64,000 nucleotides of DNA from Sorangium cellulosum. GTDB taxonomy: Bacteria; Myxococcota_A; Polyangia; Polyangiales; Polyangiaceae. Shown piece by piece: positions 35,729-44,821 of the stretch. The notes beneath the pieces are model-generated. The model did no database searches and had not been told where the DNA came from. It saw only the letters and a list, made by a program, of their open reading frames with translations. The stretch spans positions 4,609,501-4,673,500 of the forward strand of contig NZ_CP012670.1 of assembly GCF_004135735.1 (NCBI RefSeq). The letters run 5' to 3'. How positions within the stretch are numbered: the stretch's first letter is position 1; each line of letters starts with the position of its first letter. Position numbers and translations under genes: made by a program.

Positions 35729-36778
35729 ATTTCCTCCACTTCCGAGCTCGTCGATACCCGAGGCGCGCAGGCTGGGAGTCGGGAGGAGACCGTGTTTGCG
35801 GCCCCTGATTCCGATGTGGGCTTGGCTGCTTGCAGCAAACCCCCCTCGTAGACAAGTCCAAACTGCGCAGGGCGGCTGCCCAGCCGCTTATTGATGTGCT
35901 TGCGCGACAACTTCGACGATTCTCCCCGGTCCGAGCGGCGCCAACGTAAACGGCTCGACGCGCCAAGGTCAAGCGATGAAGGTTCGATCGGAGATCGCGG
36001 GACGCAGTGCTCACCTCACCCGCAGTGCCGTCCCGCAGCCGATCCCGACGAAATCATCCCGCCGTACAGCGGATCCCGGACACGAGCGAACGAATGACGC
36101 GAGCCATCCGGCGCGAAGCAGCATTCGCGGGGATGTCAAGATTTGCGCTCTTATCGAAGAGCCGAGTGCGTGGGCGCGCGCGTTTCGTCGCGCTCTCCAG
36201 GGCGGCCTCGTTGCCTCACGCAAGCGGATCTCGCGAACGATGCCGGGAGACGAGATCTCCGCGCCTCGCCCCGCCCATGGCCGCGCCTCATCTCCGCCCG
36301 CGCGCCGACTCGCGGCCCGTCCCCCGACGCGGGCGCGCCGAGGGGCCACCTGTCCCTCGCGCGGCGTGCCTTGGCCGAGAGCGCCTGGCATCCATCGATG
36401 CGCCACCACGGCGAGAGCCACCGCCTCGGCGGGGCCGCTGCCTCGGCGGGGTAGCTATCGCGGCGAGCGTCCCTGCGCAGGACGTCGTGCCGCGGGCCGG
36501 AGCCCGCTCAGCCCGTTCGCCGCCTGTGTGCGTTCGCCGTGCCTTCACGCACCTCCGCCACGGCCGCCGGGGCGCGATCCGCGGCGCCGCCGCCGGCCGG
36601 CGCGCTCGACCCGCCCCCCCGGACGCAGCGGCGCGGCAGGGGCTGGGCTCGCGCCGGCTCGCCTCCTCGCCGCAGGAATCGAAGGCATCTCGTTGACATG
36701 TCTGTTCGAGCTTGCTCGTATGGCGTGGCGAGGGCATCGGGTCTCACCTCCGCCCTGGCCCCGCGAGGCGACGACGAG
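35729..36778. other. 1-kb divergent intergenic region between cspA and the FHA gene
   Basis: No gene with conserved features was found on either strand. The cspA side (35729-35990) is the least GC-rich part and holds a leader hairpin (GCGGCT-gccc-AGCCGC, 35872-35887) and a candidate promoter. The middle has a 6-bp hairpin at 36147-36162 (GCTCTT-atcg-AAGAGC). The rest is ordinary GC-rich sequence; an undetected small RNA is possible. An in-frame ATG for the FHA gene exists at 36698, but the conserved family start is 36779. Confidence 0.55.
35943..35972 (-). promoter_or_regulatory. Possible promoter of cspA
   Basis: On the minus strand TTGACC (35967-35972) lies 18 bp from TACGTT (35943-35948). 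The -35 box is good and the -10 box keeps the three key bases. It would give a leader of about 200 nt. Confidence 0.4.
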
Positions 36779-38899
36779 ATGTTCTCGGTGATCATCAGCG
36801 AGAAAGGGGGCGCGGAGCGCCGCGAAACCTTCGACCGGACAGAGATCAACGTCGGCCGCGTGCAGGGCAACGACCTGATGCTGCCGAAGGGCAACGTGTC
36901 GAAGCGGCATGCGCGGCTGCTCTACCGGGACGGGCGCTTCATCGTCACCGACCTCAAGAGCACCAACGGCACGTACGTCAACGGCAGGAAGATCGCCCAG
37001 GCGACCATCGTCCGCGAGGGCGACAAGATCTACATCGGCGACTTCGTCCTGCGGATCGAGACCTCGGCGAGCGGCACGGCGCCCCCCGAGAGCGCGGCGC
37101 CCCCGGGGCGCGCGCCGGAGGACATGACCGCCGGGGACCCGGGGCCGCTGCCCGATCGGGCGCCGCCGTCGGCCGAGAAGGGGCTGCACCGCTCGGCGCC
37201 GCTTCCGCTGATCAACGAGAAGGGCGAGCCGTCGCGCACCAACCAGGGCGTGATCAGCCACTTCCCGCTGGAGAACGACCCAGACGAATCAGGCGACGCG
37301 CCCGGCCCTGTCCCCGGTCCGCCGCGCGTCCCCTCGCCTCGCCCGACCGTGGGGCCGAGCTCGCAGGGCAGCCTGACCGCGCCGCCGCTGCCGGTCGCCC
37401 CGGCGGCGCCCGGCGCCGCGCCGGCGCGCGACGGTCGCACCATCGTCCCCGGCAACGCGACCACACAGCTGGCGCGCCCCGCTCCGACGGCCCCCCCGCT
37501 GCCTGGCCAGGGCCCCGCCGCGAACCCGCTGCAGGGCGCGCCGAACGCCGCCGTGCACCCCAGCGTGGTCCCCATCCCGAGCCGGAGAGCCATCCCGCCC
37601 GTCTCGGACCGGATCGATCGTGGCCAGGGCGACTCGGCGCAGGCCGTGGCGCGCCGCAAGGCGCTCGGCCGCCTCATGGAACGGCTCGCCGCGAAGGTGG
37701 ACCTCGCGCCGCTCGACAGCGGCGCGCCTCCGGACGCCGCGCTCGCCCGGAAGCTCGATCAGGCCGTCGCCGAGGGCGTGGACGCGATGCGCGCAGCGGG
37801 CGAGCTCCCGCCCGAGATCGACGCGGAGACCCTCAAGGCCGACGCGCACCGGGAGCTCTTCACGCTCGGCCCGCTCGATCGGCTCCTCGACGAGGACGAG
37901 GTGAGCGAGATCCAGGTCTTCCGCCACGACCACGTGATCGCGATCCACGGGCGCCGGCGGGTCATCTCGGAGGTCGCGTTCAGCAGTGAGCGCGCGGTCG
38001 ACCGGGTCATCCGCCGGCTCTGCGCGGCCGCCGGGCAGCCGCTGGAGCAGGGGGCCACCTTCGTCGAGCGGACGCTGCCGAAGGGCAGGCGGCTCTTCGG
38101 CGTGCTCCCGCCGGCCTCGACCTCGACGCTGATCCTCCGGAAGCCGCGGTGCCCCGATGTCACGCTCGAGGACCTGGTGCGCAACGGGACGATCTCGCGC
38201 GCGATGGCCGGGCTGCTCTCCCAGTGTGTCCTCGGGCGCGGCAACCTCCTCGTCACGGGGACGCGAGACGCCGGGACGAGCTGGCTGCTCGGCGCGCTCG
38301 CGGCCGCGGCGCCGCCGGACGACCGCTTCGTCGTGCTTCAGGACGAGGGCGAGCTGGTCCTCAACCAACCCCAGACGCTCTCGATCGCGCTCGGCAACAC
38401 GACCGTCGAGCGGGCGCGGGCGGTGCAAGCGGCCGCGCGCATCCGGCCCGAGCGGCTCGTGGTGAGCTCGTTCTCCGGCCACGTCGCGGCCGAGGTCGTG
38501 GACGCCATCGGCGGCGGGATGGACGGCGTGCTGGCGGCCGCGCGCGCGCCGACGCTGCGGCAGGCCGTGACCCGGCTCCCGGCGGACATCGCCGCGACCC
38601 GGCCCGGGATCGCCCCGGAGACGGCGCGCGAGTGGCTGGCGTCGTCGTTCGACCTGGCGATCGAGATCGCGCTGCTCCGCGACGGCCGGCACCGGGTGCT
38701 CCGCATCGCGGAGCTCGCGATCGAGAGCGGGCAGATCGCGATCCGCGACGTGTTCACGTTCGTGGTCGAGCGGACGGCCGCTGGCGGCGCGCTGGAGGGG
38801 ACGTTCCACCCCTCCGGGCTGGTGCCGGACATCGTGGAAGATCTTCAGTCCCGCGGGCTCACGGTCGATACCTCCGCGTCGTTCCGGAGGAACCGCTAG
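36779..38899 (+). CDS. FHA domain fused to a degenerate CpaF/TadA-like ATPase domain
   Basis: 706 aa. Residues 20-95 form a strong FHA domain (VGRVQGNDLMLPKGNVSKRHARL, shown as VGRVQGND and SKRHARL; TDLKSTNGTYVNG). After a long Pro/Ala linker (about 100-280) comes a secretion-ATPase-like domain (about 300-690; FTLGPLDRLLDEDEVSEIQV, FVERTLPKGRRLFGVLPP, LILRKP). At the P-loop position the sequence is NLLVTGTRDAGTSWLLGAL (about 490-508), where CpaF has GGTGSGKTT: the Lys is lost. Catalysis is therefore unlikely and a structural or regulatory role is inferred. The start at 36779 matches the family start; ATG 36698 is an alternative. Confidence 0.85.
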   Translation: MFSVIISEKGGAERRETFDRTEINVGRVQGNDLMLPKGNVSKRHARLLYRDGRFIVTDLKSTNGTYVNGRKIAQATIVREGDKIYIGDFVLRIETSASGTAPPESAAPPGRAPEDMTAGDPGPLPDRAPPSAEKGLHRSAPLPLINEKGEPSRTNQGVISHFPLENDPDESGDAPGPVPGPPRVPSPRPTVGPSSQGSLTAPPLPVAPAAPGAAPARDGRTIVPGNATTQLARPAPTAPPLPGQGPAANPLQGAPNAAVHPSVVPIPSRRAIPPVSDRIDRGQGDSAQAVARRKALGRLMERLAAKVDLAPLDSGAPPDAALARKLDQAVAEGVDAMRAAGELPPEIDAETLKADAHRELFTLGPLDRLLDEDEVSEIQVFRHDHVIAIHGRRRVISEVAFSSERAVDRVIRRLCAAAGQPLEQGATFVERTLPKGRRLFGVLPPASTSTLILRKPRCPDVTLEDLVRNGTISRAMAGLLSQCVLGRGNLLVTGTRDAGTSWLLGALAAAAPPDDRFVVLQDEGELVLNQPQTLSIALGNTTVERARAVQAAARIRPERLVVSSFSGHVAAEVVDAIGGGMDGVLAAARAPTLRQAVTRLPADIAATRPGIAPETAREWLASSFDLAIEIALLRDGRHRVLRIAELAIESGQIAIRDVFTFVVERTAAGGALEGTFHPSGLVPDIVEDLQSRGLTVDTSASFRRNR

Positions 38900-38950
38900 C
38901 GCGTCTTGACGAGCGCCGGCGAAGCGCGGAGGTTATGCTGTTCGACAGCC

Positions 38951-39463
38951 ATGGCCATCCGCACCATTCTCCACTATCCCGACCCGCGCCTGCGCCAGAA
39001 GGCGCGGCCGGTCGGCGACATCACCCCCGAAATCACGAAGCTTATCGACGACATGGCCGAGACCATGTACGCGGCGCCCGGCGTCGGCCTCGCGGCCACG
39101 CAGATCGGGGAGCCGCACCGTATCTTCCTCGTGGACATCGCCGCCGAGAACGAGCCGAGCAACCTCCTCGTGTTCATCAACCCCGAGATCGTCCGGCAGG
39201 ACGGGCAGCAGGTTGGCCCCGAAGGGTGCCTGTCGTTCCCCGGCATCAGCGAGGAGATCAAGCGCGCCGAGCGCGTCAGCGTCCGCGCCCGCGGGCGTGA
39301 CGGCGCGACGTTCGAGCTCACGGCCGACGGCCTGCTCGCCGTGGCCATCCAGCACGAGCTCGATCACCTGGACGGCGTGCTGATGATCGACCGGATGGGC
39401 ACGCTCAAGAAGCGCATCGTCCACCGGAAGATGCAGAAGCGGGGCGCAGAGGCGGCGACCTGA
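38951..39463 (+). CDS. def: Peptide deformylase
   Basis: 170 aa. Removes the formyl group from nascent N-terminal Met. All three motifs are intact: GVGLAATQ (44-51), EGCLS with metal ligand C93, and QHELDHLDG with H135, E136, H139. Type-1 deformylase length. The ATG at 38951 is the family start, 51 bp after the FHA gene. Confidence 0.97.
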   Translation: MAIRTILHYPDPRLRQKARPVGDITPEITKLIDDMAETMYAAPGVGLAATQIGEPHRIFLVDIAAENEPSNLLVFINPEIVRQDGQQVGPEGCLSFPGISEEIKRAERVSVRARGRDGATFELTADGLLAVAIQHELDHLDGVLMIDRMGTLKKRIVHRKMQKRGAEAAT

Positions 39464-39481
39464 CCGCCTCGCTCGCCTGGT

Positions 39482-39519
39482 CCGCTGCGCGCCGCGAAGA
39501 GAGCCGCGGGGCGCAGCGG
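39482..39519. terminator. Bidirectional terminator between def and ribD
   Basis: A strong stem-loop: outer 9-bp stem CCGCTGCGC/GCGCAGCGG, inner CCGCG/CGCGG, loop of 8 nt. It is in the 84-bp gap between the convergent def and ribD stops. Confidence 0.7.
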
Positions 39520-39547
39520 CGGCGGGCTGACCGCCTCGCCCGGCCGG

Positions 39548-40693
39548 TCAGCTGCGCGCCGGGAAGGCGAGCGGGCCGCTGACGTACGCGTCGCGACCGC
39601 AGAGCTCCCAGCGCGGATCGACGATCCGGGGCGCGTCCCCTGGCGTGTCCGGGCCCGCCCAGTCGACCGCGCCGGGTCGGCCGCGGGGCCCGAGCAGGAT
39701 CGGGGCGACGAAGGCGTGCAGCTCGTCCGGCAGGCGCGACGCGAGCAGGCTGCCGGCGAGCTCGGCGCCCCCCTCGACGAGGATGGAGACGATCCCCTGC
39801 GAGGCGCAGAGGCGCATCGCGGCCGTCACGTCGACCCGGCCCTCGGCCGAGGTGGGCGCGCGCAGGACGATGCAGCCCGCGTCGACGAGCACCTGCTCCG
39901 CGGCCTCGGGCGCGTCGGCGCCCGTGAGCACCCAGGTCGGCACCTCGCGCGCCGTCTGCGCCAGCCGGGTGTGGAGCGGCAGCCGGAGCCGCGTGTCGAA
40001 GACGAGCCGGATGGGGCTCCGCCCGCCGGGCGGGAGGCCGGCCTCGCGCAGCGTGAGGCGAGGGTCGTCGGCGAGGGCGGTGCCGATCCCGATCGCCACC
40101 GCGTCGTGCCGCGAGCGGAGCTCCTGCACCTTCGCGCGGGCCTCCGGGCCGGTGACCCACTTCGAGGCGCCCGTGCGGGTCGCGATGCGGCCGTCCAGCG
40201 AGAGGGCGAGCTTGAGCGAGATGTGCGGGATGCCCGTCGTGATGAACTTGGTCCAGGGCGCGATCAGCGCGCGGGCCTCCGCGCCGGCGACGCCGACGTC
40301 GACGGCCAGCCCGGCATCGCTGAGCCGCTGCGCCCCGCCGCCGACCACCGCGGGGTTCGGGTCCGGCGCGCCGATGACGACCCGCTTGATGCCAGCGCTC
40401 AGCACCGTGTCCACGCAGGGCGGGGTGCGCCCCTCGTGGTTGCAGGGCTCGAGGGTCACATAGAGCGTCCCGCCCCGCGCCGCCTCCCCGGCGGCCGCGA
40501 GCGCCAGCCCTTCCGCGTGCTCCTCGCCCGCGCGCGCGTGGTGGGCGACGGCGACGACCTCCCCCGCCGTGTTCACCACCACCGCGCCGACCGGGGGGTT
40601 CGGCGACGGCATCGCCTTGTGCGCCTCCTCGATGGCCAGGTGCATCATCGAGGCGTCGAAGTCGGGATCTGGGTTGGGGGGCTTCGCGGACAT
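39548..40693 (-). CDS. ribD: Bifunctional riboflavin biosynthesis deaminase/reductase
   Basis: 381 aa. N-terminal deaminase (about 12-150) with zinc motif H59-A-E61 and C84...C93 (TLEPCNHEGRTPPC); C-terminal 5-amino-6-ribosylamino-uracil reductase (about 155-375; HISLKLALSLDGRIA, KWVTGPEAR, VEGGAELAGSLL). It carries out steps two and three of riboflavin synthesis. Last gene of a long minus-strand run; the gap to nrdR is 16 bp. ribE/ribBA are not nearby. Confidence 0.96.
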   Translation of the reverse strand: MSAKPPNPDPDFDASMMHLAIEEAHKAMPSPNPPVGAVVVNTAGEVVAVAHHARAGEEHAEGLALAAAGEAARGGTLYVTLEPCNHEGRTPPCVDTVLSAGIKRVVIGAPDPNPAVVGGGAQRLSDAGLAVDVGVAGAEARALIAPWTKFITTGIPHISLKLALSLDGRIATRTGASKWVTGPEARAKVQELRSRHDAVAIGIGTALADDPRLTLREAGLPPGGRSPIRLVFDTRLRLPLHTRLAQTAREVPTWVLTGADAPEAAEQVLVDAGCIVLRAPTSAEGRVDVTAAMRLCASQGIVSILVEGGAELAGSLLASRLPDELHAFVAPILLGPRGRPGAVDWAGPDTPGDAPRIVDPRWELCGRDAYVSGPLAFPARS

Positions 40694-40709
40694 CGAAGTG
40701 CCGGATCTA

Positions 40710-41171
40710 CTAGGGCGCCTTGGCCTTCACAAGCTTGCCAAGCTCGACCATGAACTGGTCGATGTCCCGAAAGGAACGATAGACGCTGGCGAACCGGACA
40801 TAGGCGACCTCATCCAGGGTGCGCAGGTGGTTCATGACCCGCTCGCCGAGCTCGGTCGACACGATCTCCCGCCGCTCGGACTCCTGCACCTCGCGCTCGA
40901 TGGCGTCGGCGATGGCCTCGATCTGGTCGGTCGACACGGGCCGCTTGTTGCAGGCCATCCGGAGCCCACGCACGAGCTTCTGCCGATCGAACGTCTCGCG
41001 CCGGCCGTCCTTCTTGACGACCGTCGGCAGGATGTCCTCGACGCGCTCGTAGGTGGTGAACCGCCGCTCGCACGAGGCGCACTCACGACGTCGACGGATC
41101 ACCTCGCCGGCGCCGCCAGCCCGGGAGTCGATGACCCGGTCTTCGAGATGGCCGCAGAATGGGCACTTCAT
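40710..41171 (-). CDS. nrdR: Transcriptional repressor NrdR
   Basis: 153 aa. Zinc ribbon MKCPFCGHLEDRVIDSR and ECASCERRFTTYER (C3, C6, C31, C34), then an ATP-cone (about 49-139; VVKKDGRRETFDRQKL). It senses dATP/ATP and represses ribonucleotide reductase genes. Sits between fabF and ribD, a common position in Myxococcota and relatives. Start ATG at 41171 is fixed by the zinc motif. Confidence 0.97.
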   Translation of the reverse strand: MKCPFCGHLEDRVIDSRAGGAGEVIRRRRECASCERRFTTYERVEDILPTVVKKDGRRETFDRQKLVRGLRMACNKRPVSTDQIEAIADAIEREVQESERREIVSTELGERVMNHLRTLDEVAYVRFASVYRSFRDIDQFMVELGKLVKAKAP

Positions 41172-41195
41172 CGAGCCACCCAGCGCGAGGCGCGG

Positions 41196-42440
41196 TCAGC
41201 CGTCGAAGCGGGAGAGGACGAGCGACACGTTCGTCCCGCCGAAGCCGAAGGAGTTCGACATCACGTGCGTCACGCGACGCTCGCGGGACTTGAACGGCAC
41301 GTAGTCGAGCGTGCACTCGGGATCGGGATCGTCCAGGTTGAGCGTCGGCGGCACCGCGCCGTGGTGCAGCGCGAGCGCGCAGATCGCCGCCTCGACGCCG
41401 CCAGCGCCTCCGAGGAGGTGGCCCATCGCCGACTTGGTCGAGCTCACCCAGAGGCGCTTCGACGCCGCGTGATCGCCGAAGATCTTGAGGATGGCCCGGG
41501 TCTCCTCGATGTCCCCCTGCGGGGTCGAGGTGCCGTGGGCGTTGATGTAGTCGATCGCGTCGGGCGCGAGCCGGGCGTCGTCGAGCGCCATCTTCATCGC
41601 CCGCTGCGCGCCAGCGCCCTCGGGCGCCGGCTTCGTGATGTGGTACGCGTCGCACGAGGCGCCGTACCCCACGACCTCCGCGTAGATCTTCGCGCCGCGC
41701 TTCTTCGCGTGGGAGAGCGACTCGAGCAGCAGCGACCCGGCGCCCTCGGCGCAGACGAAGCCGTCGCGCCCCTTGTCCCAGGGGCGGCTCGCCCGCTCCG
41801 GCTCCTCGTTGCGCCGCGAGAGCGCGAACATCGCGCAGAAACCGCCGATGCCGAGGCCGGTGATCGTCGCCTCGGCGCCGCCCGTGAGCATGATGTGCGA
41901 GCGCCCGCGGCGGATCCACTCGAACGCCTCGCCGAGCGAGTGCCCGCTCGACGAGCACGCGCTCGTGTTGCAGTAGCTCGCCCCGCGCAGATCGAGCGCC
42001 ATCGCGACCTGCCCCGCGGCGAGGTTGGCGATGACCGTCGGGATGAAGTAAGGGCTGACCTTCTGGGGTCCCTTCTCGTGCAGCGTGATCGAGTGCTGGT
42101 ACAGGAACTCGAGGCCGCCGAGGCCGACGCCGATGAAGGTGCCGCACTGATCGCGATCCTCCTCGGTGAGCTCGATCCCCGCGTCCTTCATGCACATCTG
42201 CGAGGCGGCGACGGAGAGCTGGGCGAAGCGGCCCATCTCCTTGACCTTCTTCTTCGGAATGTACTCTTCCGGGACGAACCCCTTCACCTCGCCGGCGATG
42301 CGAGTCGGGAACGAGCTCGCGTCGAAGAGGGTGATGGGTCCGATGCCGGACTGACCAGCCAGCAGCGACTGCCAGGTGGCCTGCGTTCCGATGCCGTTGG
42401 GTGTGACGAGCCCGATGCCGGTAATGACAACGCGTTCCAT
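41196..42440 (-). CDS. fabF: 3-oxoacyl-ACP synthase II
   Basis: 414 aa. Elongates acyl-ACP with malonyl-ACP. Catalytic triad: C162 (NTSACSSSGH), H302 (NAHGTSTPQGD), H341 (SAMGHLLGG), with the C-terminal NSFGFGGTN. A full KAS II, not a chain-length factor, because the Cys is present. 128 bp after acpP. Confidence 0.97.
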   Translation of the reverse strand: MERVVITGIGLVTPNGIGTQATWQSLLAGQSGIGPITLFDASSFPTRIAGEVKGFVPEEYIPKKKVKEMGRFAQLSVAASQMCMKDAGIELTEEDRDQCGTFIGVGLGGLEFLYQHSITLHEKGPQKVSPYFIPTVIANLAAGQVAMALDLRGASYCNTSACSSSGHSLGEAFEWIRRGRSHIMLTGGAEATITGLGIGGFCAMFALSRRNEEPERASRPWDKGRDGFVCAEGAGSLLLESLSHAKKRGAKIYAEVVGYGASCDAYHITKPAPEGAGAQRAMKMALDDARLAPDAIDYINAHGTSTPQGDIEETRAILKIFGDHAASKRLWVSSTKSAMGHLLGGAGGVEAAICALALHHGAVPPTLNLDDPDPECTLDYVPFKSRERRVTHVMSNSFGFGGTNVSLVLSRFDG

Positions 42441-42568
42441 GGCTCTTCTTGCCCTAGCGCCACCACGGAGGTGAGGACTCGTGCATCGACGAAGAGCGAC
42501 CCCTTCGTCCGCTCACGCGTCCCTCGCACCTCCATGGTGACGCCGCGTCCGGTAGGGCGGTGGGGACG

Positions 42569-42817
42569 CTACTTCTTGGTGTGCCCTTCGATGTAATCGA
42601 TCGCATCCTGGACACTGCGGATCTTCTCCGTGTCCTCGTCCGGAATGTCGATCTCGAACGCTTCCTCGAATGCGAGGACAAGCTCCACCAGGCCCAGCGA
42701 ATCGGCGCCCAGATCGTCGATGAACGTCGCTTCAGGCTTGATGTCCTTCTCGTCGACGTCGAGCTGCTCTTTGATGATCCGCTTTACTTCGGCCGTGATG
42801 TCGCGACCTTCAGCCAT
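42569..42817 (-). CDS. acpP: Acyl carrier protein of fatty-acid synthesis
   Basis: 82 aa, acidic four-helix protein with the phosphopantetheine site DSL at S40 (LGADSLGLVELV). GGGAGGA lies 7 bases before the ATG at 42817. Between fabG and fabF, its usual place. Distinct from the second ACP gene at 51622. Confidence 0.97.
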   Translation of the reverse strand: MAEGRDITAEVKRIIKEQLDVDEKDIKPEATFIDDLGADSLGLVELVLAFEEAFEIDIPDEDTEKIRSVQDAIDYIEGHTKK

Positions 42818-42964
42818 GGTATTCCTCCCGGGAAAACGGACCTCCTAGTAGCCCATCACCACCAGCGTTGCACCATAGAATTACCTGCGACCGCTTTTTT
42901 CATGACCGTCTGGTTCGCCGCCGACCGTGGACCCCGGCCCGCCGAGGCCCGGCGCCCGCGCGGA

Positions 42965-43711
42965 TCAGACGTACATGCCGCCGTTGACGCGGAGCGTCTC
43001 CCCCGTGACGTAGCTCGCCTCGTCCGAGCACAGGAATGTGATCGCCGCGGCGACCTCCTCGGGCCGCCCCGTACGACCGAGCGGGATCATCCTGGTCAAG
43101 CCCTCTTTCATCTCCGCGCCGATGGTGGTCGTCATGTCGGTGTCGATGAAGCCGGGCGCCACGGCGTTGACCGTGATGCCGCGCCCCGCGTACTCGCGCG
43201 CGAGCGACCTCGTCACGCCGAGCAGGGCCGCCTTCGTGGCGGCGTACGCCGCCTGGCCGACGTTGCCCATCTCCGCAACGACGCTGGAGAGGAACACGAT
43301 GCGGCCGGTGCGCGCGCGCATCATGACCTTCGTCGCGGCGCGGGCGCACGCGATCGCGCCCTTGACATTCACCGCGAAGAGCCGATCGAGGTCCTCCTCC
43401 TTGATCCGGAGCAGCAGCCCGTCGATCGCGATCCCCGCGTTCGCGACGAGGATGTCGAGCCGGCCCAGGCGCTTCGCCGCCTCGGCGATGGCCGCCTCGG
43501 TGGCCGCGAGGTCCGCGACGTCGAAGCCGAGCGCCTCGGCCTTGCCGCCGCGCGCCGTGATCGCCTCGACCAGCGCGCGCGCCTCGGCCTCCCCGCGCAC
43601 GTAGTTGACGATCACGTGCGCCCCTCGCGCCGCGAGCGCCTCCGACGCAGCCCGCCCGATCCCCCGCGATCCACCCGTGACGATCGCAACTTTGCCCGTA
43701 AGGTCGAACAT
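42965..43711 (-). CDS. fabG: 3-oxoacyl-ACP reductase
   Basis: 248 aa. Classical SDR: TGGSRGIGRAA (12-22), NAGIAID, catalytic Ser in FLSSVV, Y-x3-K as YAATK, and MTRMIPLGR late loop. It uses NADPH to reduce 3-oxoacyl-ACP. 6 bp downstream of fabD. Confidence 0.95.
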   Translation of the reverse strand: MFDLTGKVAIVTGGSRGIGRAASEALAARGAHVIVNYVRGEAEARALVEAITARGGKAEALGFDVADLAATEAAIAEAAKRLGRLDILVANAGIAIDGLLLRIKEEDLDRLFAVNVKGAIACARAATKVMMRARTGRIVFLSSVVAEMGNVGQAAYAATKAALLGVTRSLAREYAGRGITVNAVAPGFIDTDMTTTIGAEMKEGLTRMIPLGRTGRPEEVAAAITFLCSDEASYVTGETLRVNGGMYV

Positions 43712-43717
43712 CGATGC

Positions 43718-44659
43718 CTATGCCTCCGAAAGGAACGCGCTCACGCGCTCAATCCCCGCCATGTCGCTCACGTTGAGCACCTTGATCTGCTTCGTGATCC
43801 GCTTCACCAGCCCCGCGAGCACCTTGCCCGGACCGAGCTCCAGGGCGTGCGTCACGCCGTCCGCCGCCATGCGCTCGATCGTCTGCGTCCACTGCACCGT
43901 CCCGTCGACCTGCCGCAGGAGCAGCGAACGCACCCGCTCCGGGTCGGCGTTCGGCGCGGCGTCGACGTTCGCGATCACCGGGAACGCGAGCGGCCTGAGC
44001 GGCGTACGCTCGAGCTCGGGGCGCAGGCGCTCGGCGGCGGGCCGCATCAGCGCGCAGTGGAAGGGCGCGCTCACCTTCAGCGAGATGGCCTTGCCGCCGC
44101 GGGCGACGGCGAGCTCGCCCGCCCGCGCGACCGCGCGGTTGTGTCCGGCGATCACGATCTGCCCCGGCCCGTTGTAGTTGGCCGGCGACACCACCTCGCC
44201 TTGCGCCGCCTCCGCGCAGATGGCGAGCACCGCGTCCTGATCGAGCCCGACGAGCGCCGACATGGCCCCCTCGCCCGCGGGCACGGCCTCCTGCATCGCG
44301 CTGCCGCGGATACGGCAGAGCCTCACCGCCTCCTCGACCTCCAGCGCCCCCGCGGCCACGAGCGCGCTGTACTCGCCGAGCGAGTGGCCCGCCGCGTAGA
44401 GCGGCGGATCGAGGTTGGGCAGATGCTCGATGAGCGCCGCGGCCACGGCGCAGCTCGTGGCGACGATGGCGGGCTGGGTGTTGCTCGTCAGCGTCAGCGC
44501 CTCGATCGGCCCTTCGAAGCAGAGCCGTGAGATCGGCTCGCCGAGCGCGGCGTCCGCCCGCGCGAACACGCCGCGCGCCGCCGGCGAGATCTCCGCGAGC
44601 GCCTTGCCCATCCCCACCTCTTGCGCCCCTTGCCCCGGAAACAGCCAAGCGATCTTCAC
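43718..44659 (-). CDS. fabD: Malonyl-CoA:ACP transacylase
   Basis: 313 aa. Catalytic S93 in GHSLGEYSAL, His in APFHCAL (about 200), and LFPGQGAQ at the N-terminus. It loads malonate on ACP. The GTG start at 44659 (GAGGG upstream) is preferred; starting further out would add an odd Arg-rich leader. 162 bp after fabH, so an internal promoter is possible. Confidence 0.95.
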   Translation of the reverse strand: MKIAWLFPGQGAQEVGMGKALAEISPAARGVFARADAALGEPISRLCFEGPIEALTLTSNTQPAIVATSCAVAAALIEHLPNLDPPLYAAGHSLGEYSALVAAGALEVEEAVRLCRIRGSAMQEAVPAGEGAMSALVGLDQDAVLAICAEAAQGEVVSPANYNGPGQIVIAGHNRAVARAGELAVARGGKAISLKVSAPFHCALMRPAAERLRPELERTPLRPLAFPVIANVDAAPNADPERVRSLLLRQVDGTVQWTQTIERMAADGVTHALELGPGKVLAGLVKRITKQIKVLNVSDMAGIERVSAFLSEA

Positions 44660-44821
44660 GTTGCCCTCATTTTCAAGCGGAGGAGCGGACGTCGTCCGTC
44701 CTCGAGCTACGTCACGAGGCCGGCTCGCGCCGGTCCCCACCCAAGCGAGCGCCCCCGGCGAGCTCGGCCGCAGAGACGCGCAGATCTAGAGCTCCACGTC
44801 GTCGCGCGCGCACGATACCGT

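Noticed and set aside
36011..36421. 136-aa minus-strand open frame in the cspA-FHA gap
   Set aside because: No recognisable domain, no ribosome site and Arg/Gly-rich composition like other chance frames.
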